64,000 bases of DNA from Nicotiana tabacum. Lineage: Eukaryota > Streptophyta > Magnoliopsida > Solanales > Solanaceae. The stretch covers positions 189,647,948-189,711,947 of the forward strand of contig NC_134082.1 of assembly GCF_000715075.1 (NCBI RefSeq). The letters run 5' to 3'. The notes beneath the pieces were generated by a model, which was not told where the DNA came from, ran no database searches, and worked only from the letters and a program-made list of their open reading frames with translations. The position numbers were made by a program, and so were the translations under genes. The number at the start of each line of letters is the position of its first letter. The first letter of the stretch is position 1. Positions 44,855 to 56,329 of the stretch are shown in pieces.

Positions 44855-47800
44855 TGTAACGACCCGACTGGTCGATTTGAACTTTTGCACTTTGATCGCT
44901 AGTTCCCAGGCATGACTTTCCCCGTGTAACGTATTATGATTGATGTAGATCGTTGGTTTTGGTTTTCAGGAAAAAATCAGAATGAATTTGAAGGAACAGT
45001 CTTAGTTGAAAGCTTTGAATTTGAAAGGTTTGACTAAGAGTTGACTTATTTGTATATGAGCTCAGATCGGAAATTTTATGATTTGGATAGCTTCTTTGGG
45101 TGATTTATGACTTAGGAGCGCGATCAGAATGCATTTTGGAAGTCCGTGGAAGGATTTGGCTTGAATTGGAAAAGTTAATATTTTGGCGAATTCCGGTTGA
45201 TAGGTGAGATTTTGATCCGAGGTTCGGAATGGAATTTCGAGAGTTGCTGTAGCTTCGTTATGTCATTTGTGATGTGTGTGCAAAATTTCAGGTCATTTGG
45301 ACGTCATTTTGTTGATGTTTTGATCGAAATCGGATTTCGAAAGTTTTGGAATTCTTAGGCTTGAATCCGAGGGTGATTTGATGTTTTGATCTTGTTTTGA
45401 GCATTCCAAAGGTTGGAACAAGTTTGAATTATGTTATGGGGTGTGTTGGCATGTTTGGTTGGTGTCCCATGAGGCTCGGATATGTTTTGGAAGAGTTTTT
45501 GGAAGATTTTGCCGTTTTGAGCATAAGCATGTAATGATCCAAAGGTCCATTTTTAGTTCTAGAGATCGAAATTTGATTTCGAGACTTCCGGAATTTTGAT
45601 AATGAATTATAGGACTGATCTGGAAAGTTTGGTCTAATTTCATCAAGTCGCGATTGAGTTTTTGACACGAAACATGAGTTAATTGTTTAACGAGCGAAAT
45701 GGGTATTGAACTGAGAAAATGAGCTCCGAATTGAGTTTCTACTGAAGGACTATGTTCGTATTATTATTTGTGACTCATAGGAATAAGAATAATCAAATTC
45801 CGAGTTCGTATGATGGAGTTAGAGCATTTTTAGTGAAAAGAAAAGCTGCTACAATTTTCTGGGCATTTTCTGCATTTTTCGCACGTGTGAAGAGTAACCA
45901 CACCTACGTGAACAATATCCTTGTACAGCACCATGTACAGTACCTATGAACAGCATCCGTGTACAGTACCCGTGGAGAGGATGTTGAGTTCTAAAAATGG
46001 GACTATGTTTACCAAATTTGAGCTCGGGGAGAGGCGATTTTCGGGAGATTTTCAGAGAAAACAATGGGGTAAGTGTTCTTAACTTAATTTTGGTTAGATT
46101 ACCCGAATCTGTTACTAGTTTTGGCATTTAATTGTTGATTTTTGTTGGGAAAATATTGAAAACCCTCTTGGTTTAATTTGAAGATTTGAGGGTCGAGTTG
46201 ATGTCGAATTTTAGTAAAATTGGTATGGTTGGACTCGTGGTTGGATGAGGTTTCATATTCCGTAATTTTTGTCGGGTTCCAAGACGTGGGCCCCGTGGGC
46301 AAATTTTGAGTGCAATTTCGGATTTTTAATGGAAAATGTAGAATTTCATATGGAATTAATTCCTATAATTTTTATTAACTGAATCGAATTATTGTGGCTA
46401 GATTCGAGGCATTCGGAGGTCGATTTGAGAGACAAAGGCATCGCGAGCTAGAGGATTAGCTGGTTCGAGGTGAGTAATGATTGTAAATGATGTCCACAGG
46501 GTTTGAAACCCCAGATTTGCACAGTGTAGTGCTATATTGAGGTGAGACACACGCTGGATGATGAGCGCGGGGTCTTTTACTATCGGGGATTGTGACTTGG
46601 TCGATCCCGATTGATGATTTTACGCATATTTGATTGAAACTTATTTGTTATCATCATGATTTTGGTTGATTTCCATACTTGGGCTTCGTGCCAATTATTT
46701 GAATCCTTCGGGAATTTTTATCACTATTTCCTCACTTTTTTGACTTATATTTAAACTCAGTCCTGTTTATAATTATTGTTTTACAAACCAGCCGCTTTTA
46801 TGCAGATTTGAAAACTCAAATGATATTTCTAAATGGTATTTTGGGCTGAGAACTATTGTTTTACATATGCCCGAGGGGCTTATGATGATTTCCGGACTTA
46901 GTGAGGCCGAGGGCCATATGTGAGGATATGCCGAGTGATATAAGGTCGAGGGCCTGCGATACTTTATATGCAATACGGTGGCTTGAGTGATGTGAGACCG
47001 AGTGATATGAGGCCGAGGTCCTGAGATACTTTATATGCCACGTGGTGGCTTGAGTGATATGAGGATATGTTGAGTGATGATGCCACGAGGTGGCTTGATA
47101 TAGCGCTTAGGCCGTAAGGGGCCCCTCCGGAGTCTGCACACCCACAGTGAACGCAGGTACCCATTGTTCTGAGTGATTGATACTATGCTCGAGGGGCTGA
47201 TATGAGTGATTGTAAGGTAGCCCGAGGGGCTGATACTATTCTGAGAGTGAGCCCGAGGGGTTGTGACTGATCTGATATTGAGCCCGAGGGGCTGTTACTG
47301 TTCTGATATTGAGCCCGAGGGCTGGCACTGTTCTAATATTGAGCCCGAGGGGCTGGTTCTATTGATATTATGCCCGATGGGTGGTTTGTTGTACATGTTT
47401 TGCCCGAGGGGTTGTTTACATTTCTATAATTTTTGTTACTCACTTGTAAACTACTTGTTTTACTTGTTGAAAAAAAAGGATTTCACTTGATTTCTCACTG
47501 CTTTACTATTTAAAGTGATTTTACTGCTTCAGTATGGAATACCTTGTGTTTTTGCGTGATTTCTTGCCTTCAGTCTTTATTTATTATTATTACTCACTGA
47601 GTTGGAGTACTCACATTACTCCCTACACCTTGTGTGCAGATTTAGGTATGTTTTGGCTGATCGGAGGCAGAGTCATCAGGGTTTAGCAAGGTAGCTGCCG
47701 GCGTTCGCAACACTGCTTTTCTCTCTCCTCATTTCATTAGTCTTTATTTGTACACCCCAGACTTTCAGTTGTATTTATACCCTAGGAGATACTCATGACT

Positions 47801-47976
47801 TGTGACACCCCGATTAGGGTTGTGTCAGGTTGTGCTTTCATTAATTATATCATTAAATCATATTTAAACTGTTTATTAATGTTTAACTATTTTTGAAAAG
47901 GCGATATGGGTTTGTTGGCTGGCCTTGTCTTCACGAGAGGCGCCATCATGACCAGAGAGGGGTTTGGGTCATGACA
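44855..47976 (+). repeat. Element G first LTR (3.1 kb)
   Basis: Starts TGTAACGACC and ends GGGTCATGACA. It contains an ACAGTAC-rich stretch (45915-45975), a run of GCCGAGGG/GGTGGCTTGAG phrases (46900-47100) and a 31-bp minisatellite (47165-47420). Confidence 0.9.
47165..47420 (+). repeat. 31-bp GCCCGAGGGGCTG minisatellite in element G first LTR
   Basis: Units of the form GAGCCCGAGGGGCTGTTACT about 31 bp apart, roughly seven copies. The second LTR (50760-51070) has two or three more units. Confidence 0.85.
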
Positions 47977-47979
47977 AGT

Positions 47980-47992
47980 TGGTATCAGAGCC
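47980..47992 (+). promoter_or_regulatory. Element G primer binding site (initiator tRNA-Met)
   Basis: TGGTATCAGAGCC three bases after the LTR end. An unaltered match to the complement of the initiator tRNA-Met 3' end. Confidence 0.88.
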
Positions 47993-49489
47993 TAGGTTAC
48001 ATAGGTCTCATAAGTTATGAGCAGGTTTGGTAGAGTCTCGTAGGTCGGTACAGAGACGTCTATATTTATCCTCGAGAGGCTGCAGAATCTTTAGGAAAAC
48101 TTCTCATTCTTGTATTCTTATCGTGCGTCCTTTGATTCAGCTTGAAATGTAACTCTTTGAATTCCTTCTACGCGTTCGTATGCGTGCATGAGCGCTCAGT
48201 ATCAGATGTGCCTTGATGGCTTGTGATTCCCCGATCGAGGGGCGAGATGTGATCTCTGTGAGTTTGATATTGGGCCAGTCTGGAGGACTTGCGGCCGAAT
48301 ATTTGCCTATGACTTGAGCACCGAGGTGCTGATTGTGTGAGCAAGTATTTTTGAACTTATATGTTCGGTAGTGTCCCTATTAGTGGGAGTGATGGATGGA
48401 TAACTATGTGATGAGTATGTTAGTACTGCGAGAGGTATCCATCTTGATTTGATGTATAACCCTGAGTTATGGGACTGCAAATAGTCTTTTCATGTGTCCT
48501 AGTTGGGAGTGAAGTAAATTTCATGTTGCGGTATGAGTTCATACTCAAGAAGATTAAGTGACTGCGTAATGTTTATGACGGTGGAAGGTATACATAAATG
48601 TTAGTTTAAGGCGAAGAAGGTGGGTTTTCTCTTGCGAAGTGTTCTGAGGGTGTACGATCCTTACGTGTCAGTTAGATTTGCGAGTGAAGGATATGTGTTG
48701 CAACTTAAATTGGGTCGCTTAGTGAGTGGGTGTAACTATTGCGAGAGTTGAATGGGAGATTTGCAGAAGAGTTAAAATTCTAGATGATCTGTGTTTTCAC
48801 AAGCTTATAAAATATTTGAATTTAATCTCATTATGGTATCATGGCATCAATAGAGTATAATCATTATGAGTTATTGAGCGTGTGTTGATCTATGGCTTCG
48901 AGCCAAGTGGGGGAGTCCGCTATTGAATAGTTGATTGCACGGTTGTGTTCTCTAATGGTTCCAGTTCGAGGCGTATTTGTAAATCAGTTGTGGCTCGAGT
49001 AAAGTAAATTTCAATAAAGGCTATGTTATGCTTTATGAGTGTACGAGAATCGGGGAATGACTTGAGTTGTGGTTGGTAACGAATTCTCGGTGCATAGAGC
49101 AGGAAGTTGCTTGGTTATATTGGAATAAGGTCACATTCTGTTGTGTCGGAGTGCTAATGAAGCACAGGTTGTTCGGTTCGTTTAATCAATCTAACTACGG
49201 TTTGAGTAGTGTAGATGACTCTAGAGAATGGTCCTATTGTGTTCAAAACTCTACATGCAATAATTGGAGGCTTCTAAGTTGTACTTATAGATAGAAACTA
49301 AGTTTTAGTGGAAGATGGAAACACTTGTGGTATTTTCTATATTAATTATGGGATTCTATATATCAGTATCGGGAATGTGAAGGTAATGGCTTTGGAGAAC
49401 ACTTAAAGAGTATTCAGCGGCTTAGGAGCCTTAGACGGTGTAGCTTTATGCTTGGTTTTCATGTGATAAGCCTAGGCTGAGGAAATTGT
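47993..49489 (+). other. Element G interior, non-coding
   Basis: 1.5 kb with no domain in any frame. The first 130 bases parallel the E leader. The rest has short phrases (GAGTGTACGA, GGGAGTGATGG) and no recognised function. The polypurine tract and the start of the 3' LTR are missing, so a deletion spans the interior/LTR border. Confidence 0.8.
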
Positions 49490-51533
49490 GGTGCTACAGC
49501 AAGAAGGAACCGTGAACAGTAACTATGAACAGTAAAATGCGTGAACAGTAACCACCGAATTTCTGGACAGAATGTTCGTCCCATTTTCCATTTTTACCAA
49601 ATTGGAGCTCGGGGTGAGGCAATATTCGGGAGATTTTCAGAGAAAACAACGGGGTAAGTGTTCTTAACTTAATTTTGGTTAGATTACCCGAATCTATTAC
49701 TAGTTTTGGCATTTAATTGGTGATTTTAGTTGGGAAAATATTGAAAACCCTCTTGGTTTAATTTGAAGATTTGAGGGTCGAGTTGATCTCGGATTTTAGT
49801 AAAATTGGTATGGTTGGACTCGTGGTTGGATGAGGTTTCATATTCCGTAATATTTGTCGGGTTTTGAGATATGGACCCCACGAGCGAATTTTGAGTGCAA
49901 TTTCGGATTTTTAATGGAAAATGTAGAATTTCATATGGAATTAATTCCTATAATTTTTATTAACTGAATCGAATTATTGTGGCTAGATTCGAGGCATTCG
50001 GAGGTCGATTTGAGAGTCAAAGGCATCGCTAGCTAGAGGATTAGCCGGTTCGAGGTGAGTAATGATTGTAAATGATGTCCTGAGGGTTTGAAACCCCGAA
50101 TTTGCACATCGTAGTGTTATATTGAGGCGAGACACGCGTTGGATGATGAACGCAGAGTATTTTACTATCGGGGATTGTGACTTGGCGATCCCAATTGATG
50201 ATTTTACGCATATTTGATTGAAACTTATTTGTTATCATCATGATTTTGGCTGATTGCCGTACTTGGGCTTCGTGCCAATTATTTGAATCCTTCGAGAATT
50301 TTTATCACTATTTCCTCACTGTTTTGACTTATATTTAAACTTAGTCCTGTTTATAATTATTATTTTACAAACTCAACCGCTTTTATGAAGATTTGAAAAC
50401 TCAAATGATATTTCTAAATGGTATTTTGGGCTGAGAACTACTGTTTTACAAATGCCCGAGGGGCTTATGATGATTTTCGGACTGAGTGAGGCCGAGGGCC
50501 ATATGTGAGGATATGCCGAGTGATATGAGGCCGAGGGCCTACGATACTTTATATGCCATGCGGTGGCTTGAGTGATGTGAGACCCAGTGATATGAGGCTG
50601 AGGGCCTGAGATACTTTATATGCCACGTGGTGGCTTGAGTGATGTGAGGATATGCTGAGTGATGATGCCACGAGGTGGCTTGATATAGCGCTTGGGCCGT
50701 AAGGGGCCCCTTCGGAGTCTGCACACCCACAGTGAGCGCGGGTACCCATTGTTCTGAGTGATTGATACTATGCCCGAGAGGCTGATATGAGTGATTGTGA
50801 GGTAGCCCGTGGGGCTGATACTATTCCGACAGTGAGCCTGATGGGCTGTTACTGATCTGATATTGAGCCCGAGGGGCTGTTACTGTTCTGATATTGAGCC
50901 CGAGGGGATGTTACTGTTCTGATAATGAGCCCTAGGGGCTGTTACTGTTCTGATATTGAATCCGAGGGACTGGCACTGTTCTTATATTGAGCCCGAGGGG
51001 CTGGTTCTGTTGATATTATACCCGAGGGGCGGTTTGTTGTACTTATTTTGCCCGAGGGGCTGTTTACATTTCTGTCATTTTTGTTACTCACTTGTAAACT
51101 ACTTGCTTTACTTGTTGGAAAAAAGGGATTTTCACTTGATTTCTCACTGCTTTACTGTTTAAAATGATTTTACTGCTTCAGGATGGAATACCTTGTATTT
51201 TTGCGTGATTTCTTGCCTTAAGTCTTTATTTATTATTATTACTTACTGAGTCAGAGCACTCACATTACTCTATTCACCTTGTGTGTAGATTCAGGTGTGT
51301 TTTGGCTGATCGGAGGCAGAGTCATCAGGGTTTATACCCTAGTAAATGCTCATGACTTGTGACACCCCAGTTAGGGCTGTGTCGGGTTGTGCTTCCGTTA
51401 ATTATATCATTAAATCATATTTAAACTGTTTATTAATGTTTAACTATTTTTGAAAAGGCGATATGGGTTTGTTGGCTAGCCTTGTCTTCACGAGAGGCGC
51501 CATCACGACCGGAGCGGGGTTTGGGTCGTGACA
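49490..51533 (+). repeat. Element G second LTR, 5'-truncated
   Basis: Homology to the first LTR begins near 45847/49490 (TGCTACA). It has three GTGAACAGTAAC phrases at 49508-49555 and an extended 31-bp minisatellite. It lacks about 100 bp after GCAGAGTCATCAGGGTTTA (near 51335) relative to 47680-47780; the break point shares a TTTA. Confidence 0.88.
50760..51070 (+). repeat. 31-bp minisatellite in element G second LTR
   Basis: Same unit as 47165-47420 but more copies, including units reading GCCCTAGGGGCTG and ATCCGAGGGACTG that have no counterpart in the first LTR. Confidence 0.85.
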
Positions 51534-52213
51534 CTTATCATCTCTTAAACTCGCCTATTGTAAAAACCTTAATTTCTTAAAAGATTTTCCTCACTTGTTA
51601 CCGTGAGACCTTTTACTTGTTTCTGACTCTCTTTACATGTTACTATGCCTTCTTCACTTTTGATTCTATGTGACTACCTGACCTTGTTGACTACTGTGCT
51701 TCGAGTAGATCTCTTTTACTACTGAATCCTAGCTTATTCCTGCTACTACTGTATGTTTATGTTGTTTCTTTTGCCAATGTGTTTGGCCTTGCATGTCTGA
51801 TACTTCTGTTCATTCTATTTATATATTGATGTGCATCACAATCCTTTCTTGATTGATTCTGACTCCCTCAATGTTGCGACTGATTGCAAAAGGTTTCTTA
51901 TGAACCCTAATTTTACTCGTTTGTTTAAATTAATTGATTCCCCTCCTTTAATTACTGTGATGTTTTACCTTGCTGAACCCATTTCCCAAAACTAAGCATA
52001 TTTTGTACTTAGTCTCAATTATTTACTTCATACTTTTACTGCCCCCTTATATGACAATAATCAATCTGTCCCAAACTGATTTCTTTCCTCAATTAACCCT
52101 GTTAGTATCCGTTAAGCAGTGATTCCTTAATTGGAGGGAATCCCTTGGGTTAATTGATTCTGACTGTGATTATTTCTATGTTTGTATTAAGACTTTACTT
52201 TTTACGTTATTCT
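51534..52213 (+). repeat. Element F LTR, second piece
   Basis: Resumes at the duplicated CTTAT and runs to TCT at 52211-52213. Content parallels A about 9200-9940 (pyrimidine-rich; TTAATTAGGGGGAATC-like phrase near 52118-52145). It is interrupted before its TATA region by the CACTA transposon. Confidence 0.75.
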
Positions 52214-53031
52214 CACTACAACATTTTAGGCCTACAACCACACTAATTATAGACCGCGCTTGAAAAGTGTTGCCAAAATATATATATAGATACACTTTAT
52301 AAGTGTGACCTTTAATTAGAGTCTTCGGCTACGGTTTTTAAGGCCACCCTTAAAAAGTGTGCTCTTAAAATATAAAGACCACACTTTTTAAATGTTGCCA
52401 ATACACTTTTTATGTGGCAACACTTATTAATCATAATGCAACATTTTTGAAGAGTTGTTATATTATTAAACTAATTAATAATATTATATCTCTTTATAAG
52501 CGTAATATAAAAATATCTTATATAAAGTTCGCTGCAAATGTTACAATTAATGAAAATATTCCCCCCCCCCTACAAGACAATGAAATCGTCACCCAAATAA
52601 GACTACTGGGAAAACTTTTTCCCTATTTCTTTCTCTAATCTGCCGCTACTTCACCTTCAGCTTCACTGCTCCCATAACCTAATTCATTCCTATACATTCA
52701 TTGCTTCTGTCTTCCATATTACTCTCACCCATAACAAATTTCTATCACTTTCTGTATTGGTAAGTATTTCTTTTGCTTAAAACATTTTTGTTTTTTCCAA
52801 TTTTTAGTTTTGTTCCTATATTTTAAGATTCAAATTTTGTAGTTTCTTACTAATGGGGATGAAAAAACAATCTTCTATTGTGTACAATATTTGGGTATCG
52901 TGGTACAATCTTTGTTTTATACTCAAAGTTTTGAACTTTTTTTAATTTCAGATTCTTGGGCTAAAAAGAAGTAATTTTGTTTTGTTTAATTTTTGGGTAT
53001 CAAAGTTTTTAATTTTTTACTAATTTCATAC
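52214..53031 (+). mobile_element. CACTA (En/Spm-type) DNA transposon, 5' end
   Basis: Begins CACTACAACATTTTAGG, the terminal form of plant CACTA elements, preceded by TCT as likely 3-bp target. Subterminal repeats in both orientations follow within 230 bases: AAGTGTTGCC, AAGTGTGACC, AAAGTGTGCTC and inverted GGCAACACTT, probable transposase binding sites. 52620-52765 looks like an untranslated exon (pyrimidine-rich) ending at GTAAGT. The element is interrupted by H at 53032, and its other end is outside the window. No transposase sequence is visible here. Confidence 0.78.
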
Positions 53032-53271
53032 TGTAGACGTGTGATTTTTGACCCTCCCCAAGAATTTTCACATTTTTGGCGCGAATTTTTAATTTAGGTC
53101 TAATATAGCTATTTTAGCTAATTTTGACTATTTTACTTTATTTCGTTGCAAAAGGAAAAATTACAAAATATATATATTTATATATAAACATTTTAGTTTA
53201 TGTATTTCTCATAAACTTGAAAAATATAAAAAATAGTACCTTATTTTTATACTTTATATAATTTCAAAAAA

Positions 53272-53580
53272 TTACAAAAAATATAGTTTTATTAATGTTT
53301 TGTAGTCATTTTAATCTTTTAAAAATACAAAAAAAAAAGTGCTTTATATTTTTATCTTCATATAATTTCGAAAATTACAAAACAAAATAGTTTCGGTAAC
53401 GTTTTATAGTCATTTAATCTTTAGAAAACACAAAAAAATAATACTTTATATTTTATCTTTATATAAAAATAAAAATTACAAAAATAGTTTTATTAATGTT
53501 TTGGAGCTATTTTAATCTTGAAATAAATATTAAAAAATACTTTTGTTTTAAATGACAGTCTTATTTTGGTAGTTATTTTG
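53272..53580 (+). repeat. About 102-bp AT-rich tandem repeats in element H LTR
   Basis: The phrase TTACAAAA...TAGTTT...GTTTT...TTTTAATCTT recurs at about 53272, 53375 and 53476, three diverged units. Confidence 0.7.
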
Positions 53581-55319
53581 CTTACATAGGATTAGTTGAA
53601 CAACGTCGTGTTCTTATTCTCGGGTCCGGGCAAAAGAATAATATTTGGGTTCAAACTACCCGTTTTTAGGCCTAATTTTCGGACCTAGCCCATAATAATC
53701 CGAGCCACATACGGGAACTCCACCACGCATGGGGGACACGCGTGGGGAACACGGACAGAACACCACATACGGGAACTCCACCACGCATGGGGGACACAGG
53801 TCTTGGACCCCTACACACGTAAGGTCCATTTCTTGGAATAGTGTAACAAAGAACAGACAGAAGGGGATGAGGGGATTTTTAAAAAAAAGAAAAATACGGA
53901 CAAAAAAAAAGCTAACGTGAGAAGGCAAAAGGGATTTAAAATTTAAAAAGCAAAAATTGGGAAAAAGAAAGGGGACAGAACGTGAAAAGGGGGGAAAACA
54001 AAAAATTTTGGAAAAACAAAATTTGAAGAAGGCACGGCTCACCTTCCGCTTGATTTTTTAACTGAAGAAAACGAAAAAAAAAACGTAAAAGGTTGGATTG
54101 CTTCTTCTGCTTTCACGTCCAAACCACCAGTTTTCCGTCGCGTCGACCACCCCGTCGAGCAGCAGTTGCTGCAGCTGCTTCACGTCCTTCCCCCATCGTC
54201 GCACCAACGGCCCCCCCTCTCCCGTAGTTCTGCCAGTAGCATAAACCACCAGCTCCCCGCCACCCGCTCACCTCCCCGTCGTCCAGCAGCTATGGGCAGC
54301 CCGTGAAACCACCATTGCTGCGGCTGCTGCCCAGCTCCTCTCGTCGACCCTACTGCCCAAACTGCCAGCAAACCACCACTCCTTCTCCTCCAAGCTCCAT
54401 CGCAACCGGTCGAAAAACCTGCTCTAGCTACACGAAAATGGTAGCTCAAACCCCGAATTAGCAGCCCGCCGAGCAGCTGTTGCTGCGTTCTTCTCCTTCG
54501 TCGACCACCTGCTTCGTCGACCACCTGCTTCGTCGCCCCAGTTCTTCTCCTTCAGTCCGAAGAACCAGTAGTCTGCTTCTTCCTCACATCCAAACGACCC
54601 CTACTGCTTCATCTTCTCATATCAGTCTGCTGCATCGGAAGAAACCAGCAGCAGCCAACATTTCGGGTCGCTGACAGTCTTGGTTCGAGCTTTCTATTTC
54701 CGTTGAGGTCGTCGTTGTTCGTCGAGGTCCGGTACGTCGAGGTTGTTGTCCGAGGTTTCGTTGCAGTTCCAACGCATCAGACATTAATCACAAGTAGGTC
54801 ACCTCTGCCCATGTCCTTCATATTTGCTTTTGGTAATATGCATATGTGATTGTTGAAATACAATCCTAGTTCATGCGAATAGTATGCAATTGAGCGAGAC
54901 ATGTATACATGATGTTTGTGAATTGCTATTTCTTTCTAATTAACTCCGTATTGTATTGAAATTTGGCCGTGAATGTCTTTTCCTTTGTTTCGTTACTTTA
55001 AGTAGTTATTGGGCATTTTGTTTCTTCATGTTTAGATTGTTGTTATCCAAATATTTGTCACAATAGGTGTTTGTACACATTCTGAAAGATGTTAATTATT
55101 TTAGTTTGTCTTAATAGTTGCTTATACGTGCAGTAGTAATTTTAAAATCATAGTAGTAATTTTAATTCCACAAAAAATACTCTTTTCATCAAATAAGTTC
55201 AATCTATAACCCATGGCCTCCACTTAATTAATTTTAGTCCTTTAGAAATCGAGGTGTGCCATCAGTTGAATTTTCCATGACATCGCAAAGTAGAAAATTG
55301 TAGTTGCCTTACGTTTGCC

Positions 55320-55940
55320 TTTTAAATAAAAATGAGCCTCGCCAAATAAAACGAATAGATTGCGGGGCTCTCACAAATAAAATGTATGTGTTAATTACTG
55401 AAAACTCGGGACAAGCCGCTTAGCGAACTCCACGGCCTTACCCAAAAAAAAAAATTAATAACACGCTAATAGCTTTAGGCGCGGATTTTAATAAATCTTA
55501 CCTTCTTAAACTCGGGTGCACATTTATGTGACCCAAATCCAAATCTCAACGGAGTCGAAATGTGTCTCTAATCACGGGTACATTGATTGTGACGTGGTTC
55601 GAGATGCGTGTCCATGACGTTGCAAATTTCTTTAAAAAAAATAAGAATGAGACGAGCCTCGCCGAATAAAAATACAAAATTGTGGGGCCCTCAGTAACTA
55701 TTTGCTTTAAAATTGCTTAGATTCCGGGACGGACCGTTTAGCAAAATTCCACGGCCCTACCCAAAGAAAATGATACGCTAGTCGCTTTAGGTGCGCCTTT
55801 AATAATTTAATTTTCTTAAACTCGGGTGCACATTTATGTGACCCAAATCCAAATCTCAACGGAGTCAAAGTGTGTCGACGATCGCGGGCACATTGATTGT
55901 GACGCGGTTTGAGGTACATTTTCACAACATTGCAATTACT
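55320..55940 (+). repeat. 310-bp tandem duplication in element H LTR
   Basis: AAACTCGGGTGCACATTTAT occurs at 55508 and 55818, exactly 310 bp apart. The surrounding blocks (GAGCCTCGCC..., CCACGGCC(T/C)TACCCAAA, ACATTGATTGTGACG) repeat in the same order, with clear divergence. Confidence 0.9.
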
Positions 55941-56311
55941 TGTAAAAAATAATAATAATAATTATGAAAGCGGTAAAAAGATAAAATTTGAACATAAGTT
56001 CATATTTGTATAAAATCAGATAATCAAGCCGAATATAACAGTTGAGCGACCGTGCTAGAACCACGGAACTCGGGAATGCCTAACACCTTCTCCCGGGTTA
56101 ACAGAATTCCTTATCCGGATTTCTGGTGCGCAGACTGTAATATGGAATCATTCTTTTCCTCGATTCGGGATTAAAATTGGTGACTTGGGACACCCTAAAT
56201 CTCCCAAGTGGTGACTCTGAAATAAATAAATAAATCCCATTTCGATTGTCCTTTAATTGGAAAAACTCCCTACGCCCCTCGCGGGGGCGGAAAAAGGAGG
56301 TGTGACAGCTC

Positions 56312-56329
56312 TGGCGACTGTGCTGGGGA
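56312..56329 (+). promoter_or_regulatory. Element H primer binding site (tRNA-Arg type)
   Basis: TGGCGACTGTGCTGGGGA four bases after the LTR end. It resembles the complement of a plant tRNA-Arg 3' end, the primer used by Ogre-type elements, with two changes in the middle. Confidence 0.72.

Larger units (their letters stand above)
44855..51533 (+). mobile_element. Element G: non-coding Tekay-type LTR retrotransposon derivative
   Basis: Starts TGTAACGACCCGACTGG, ends GGTCGTGACA, and is flanked by the 5-bp direct repeat CTTAT at 44850-44854 and 51534-51538. First LTR 44855-47976, initiator-Met PBS, about 1.5 kb interior without gag or pol, then a 3' LTR copy lacking its first kilobase. The leader after the PBS (GTCGGTACAGAGACGTCT) matches that of E, so G belongs to the same broad lineage. 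Confidence 0.9.
53032..56307 (+). repeat. Element H 5' LTR (3.3 kb)
   Basis: Starts TGTAGACGTGTGA and ends AGGTGTGACA. It contains an AT-rich part with about 102-bp tandem units (53272-53580), a duplicated CACCACGCATGGGGGACAC phrase (53722, 53779), a C-rich stretch with repeated CGTCGACCACC (54120-54540), two 310-bp tandem units (55320-55940) and CCTAACACCTTC near the end (56080). ORFs here are short and overlap on both strands, so I call none. Confidence 0.82.

Noticed and set aside
54180..54674. Possible host gene in the GC-rich part of LTR H
   Set aside because: Short overlapping ORFs on both strands, low-complexity CGTCGACC repeats, and position inside an LTR with clear ends.
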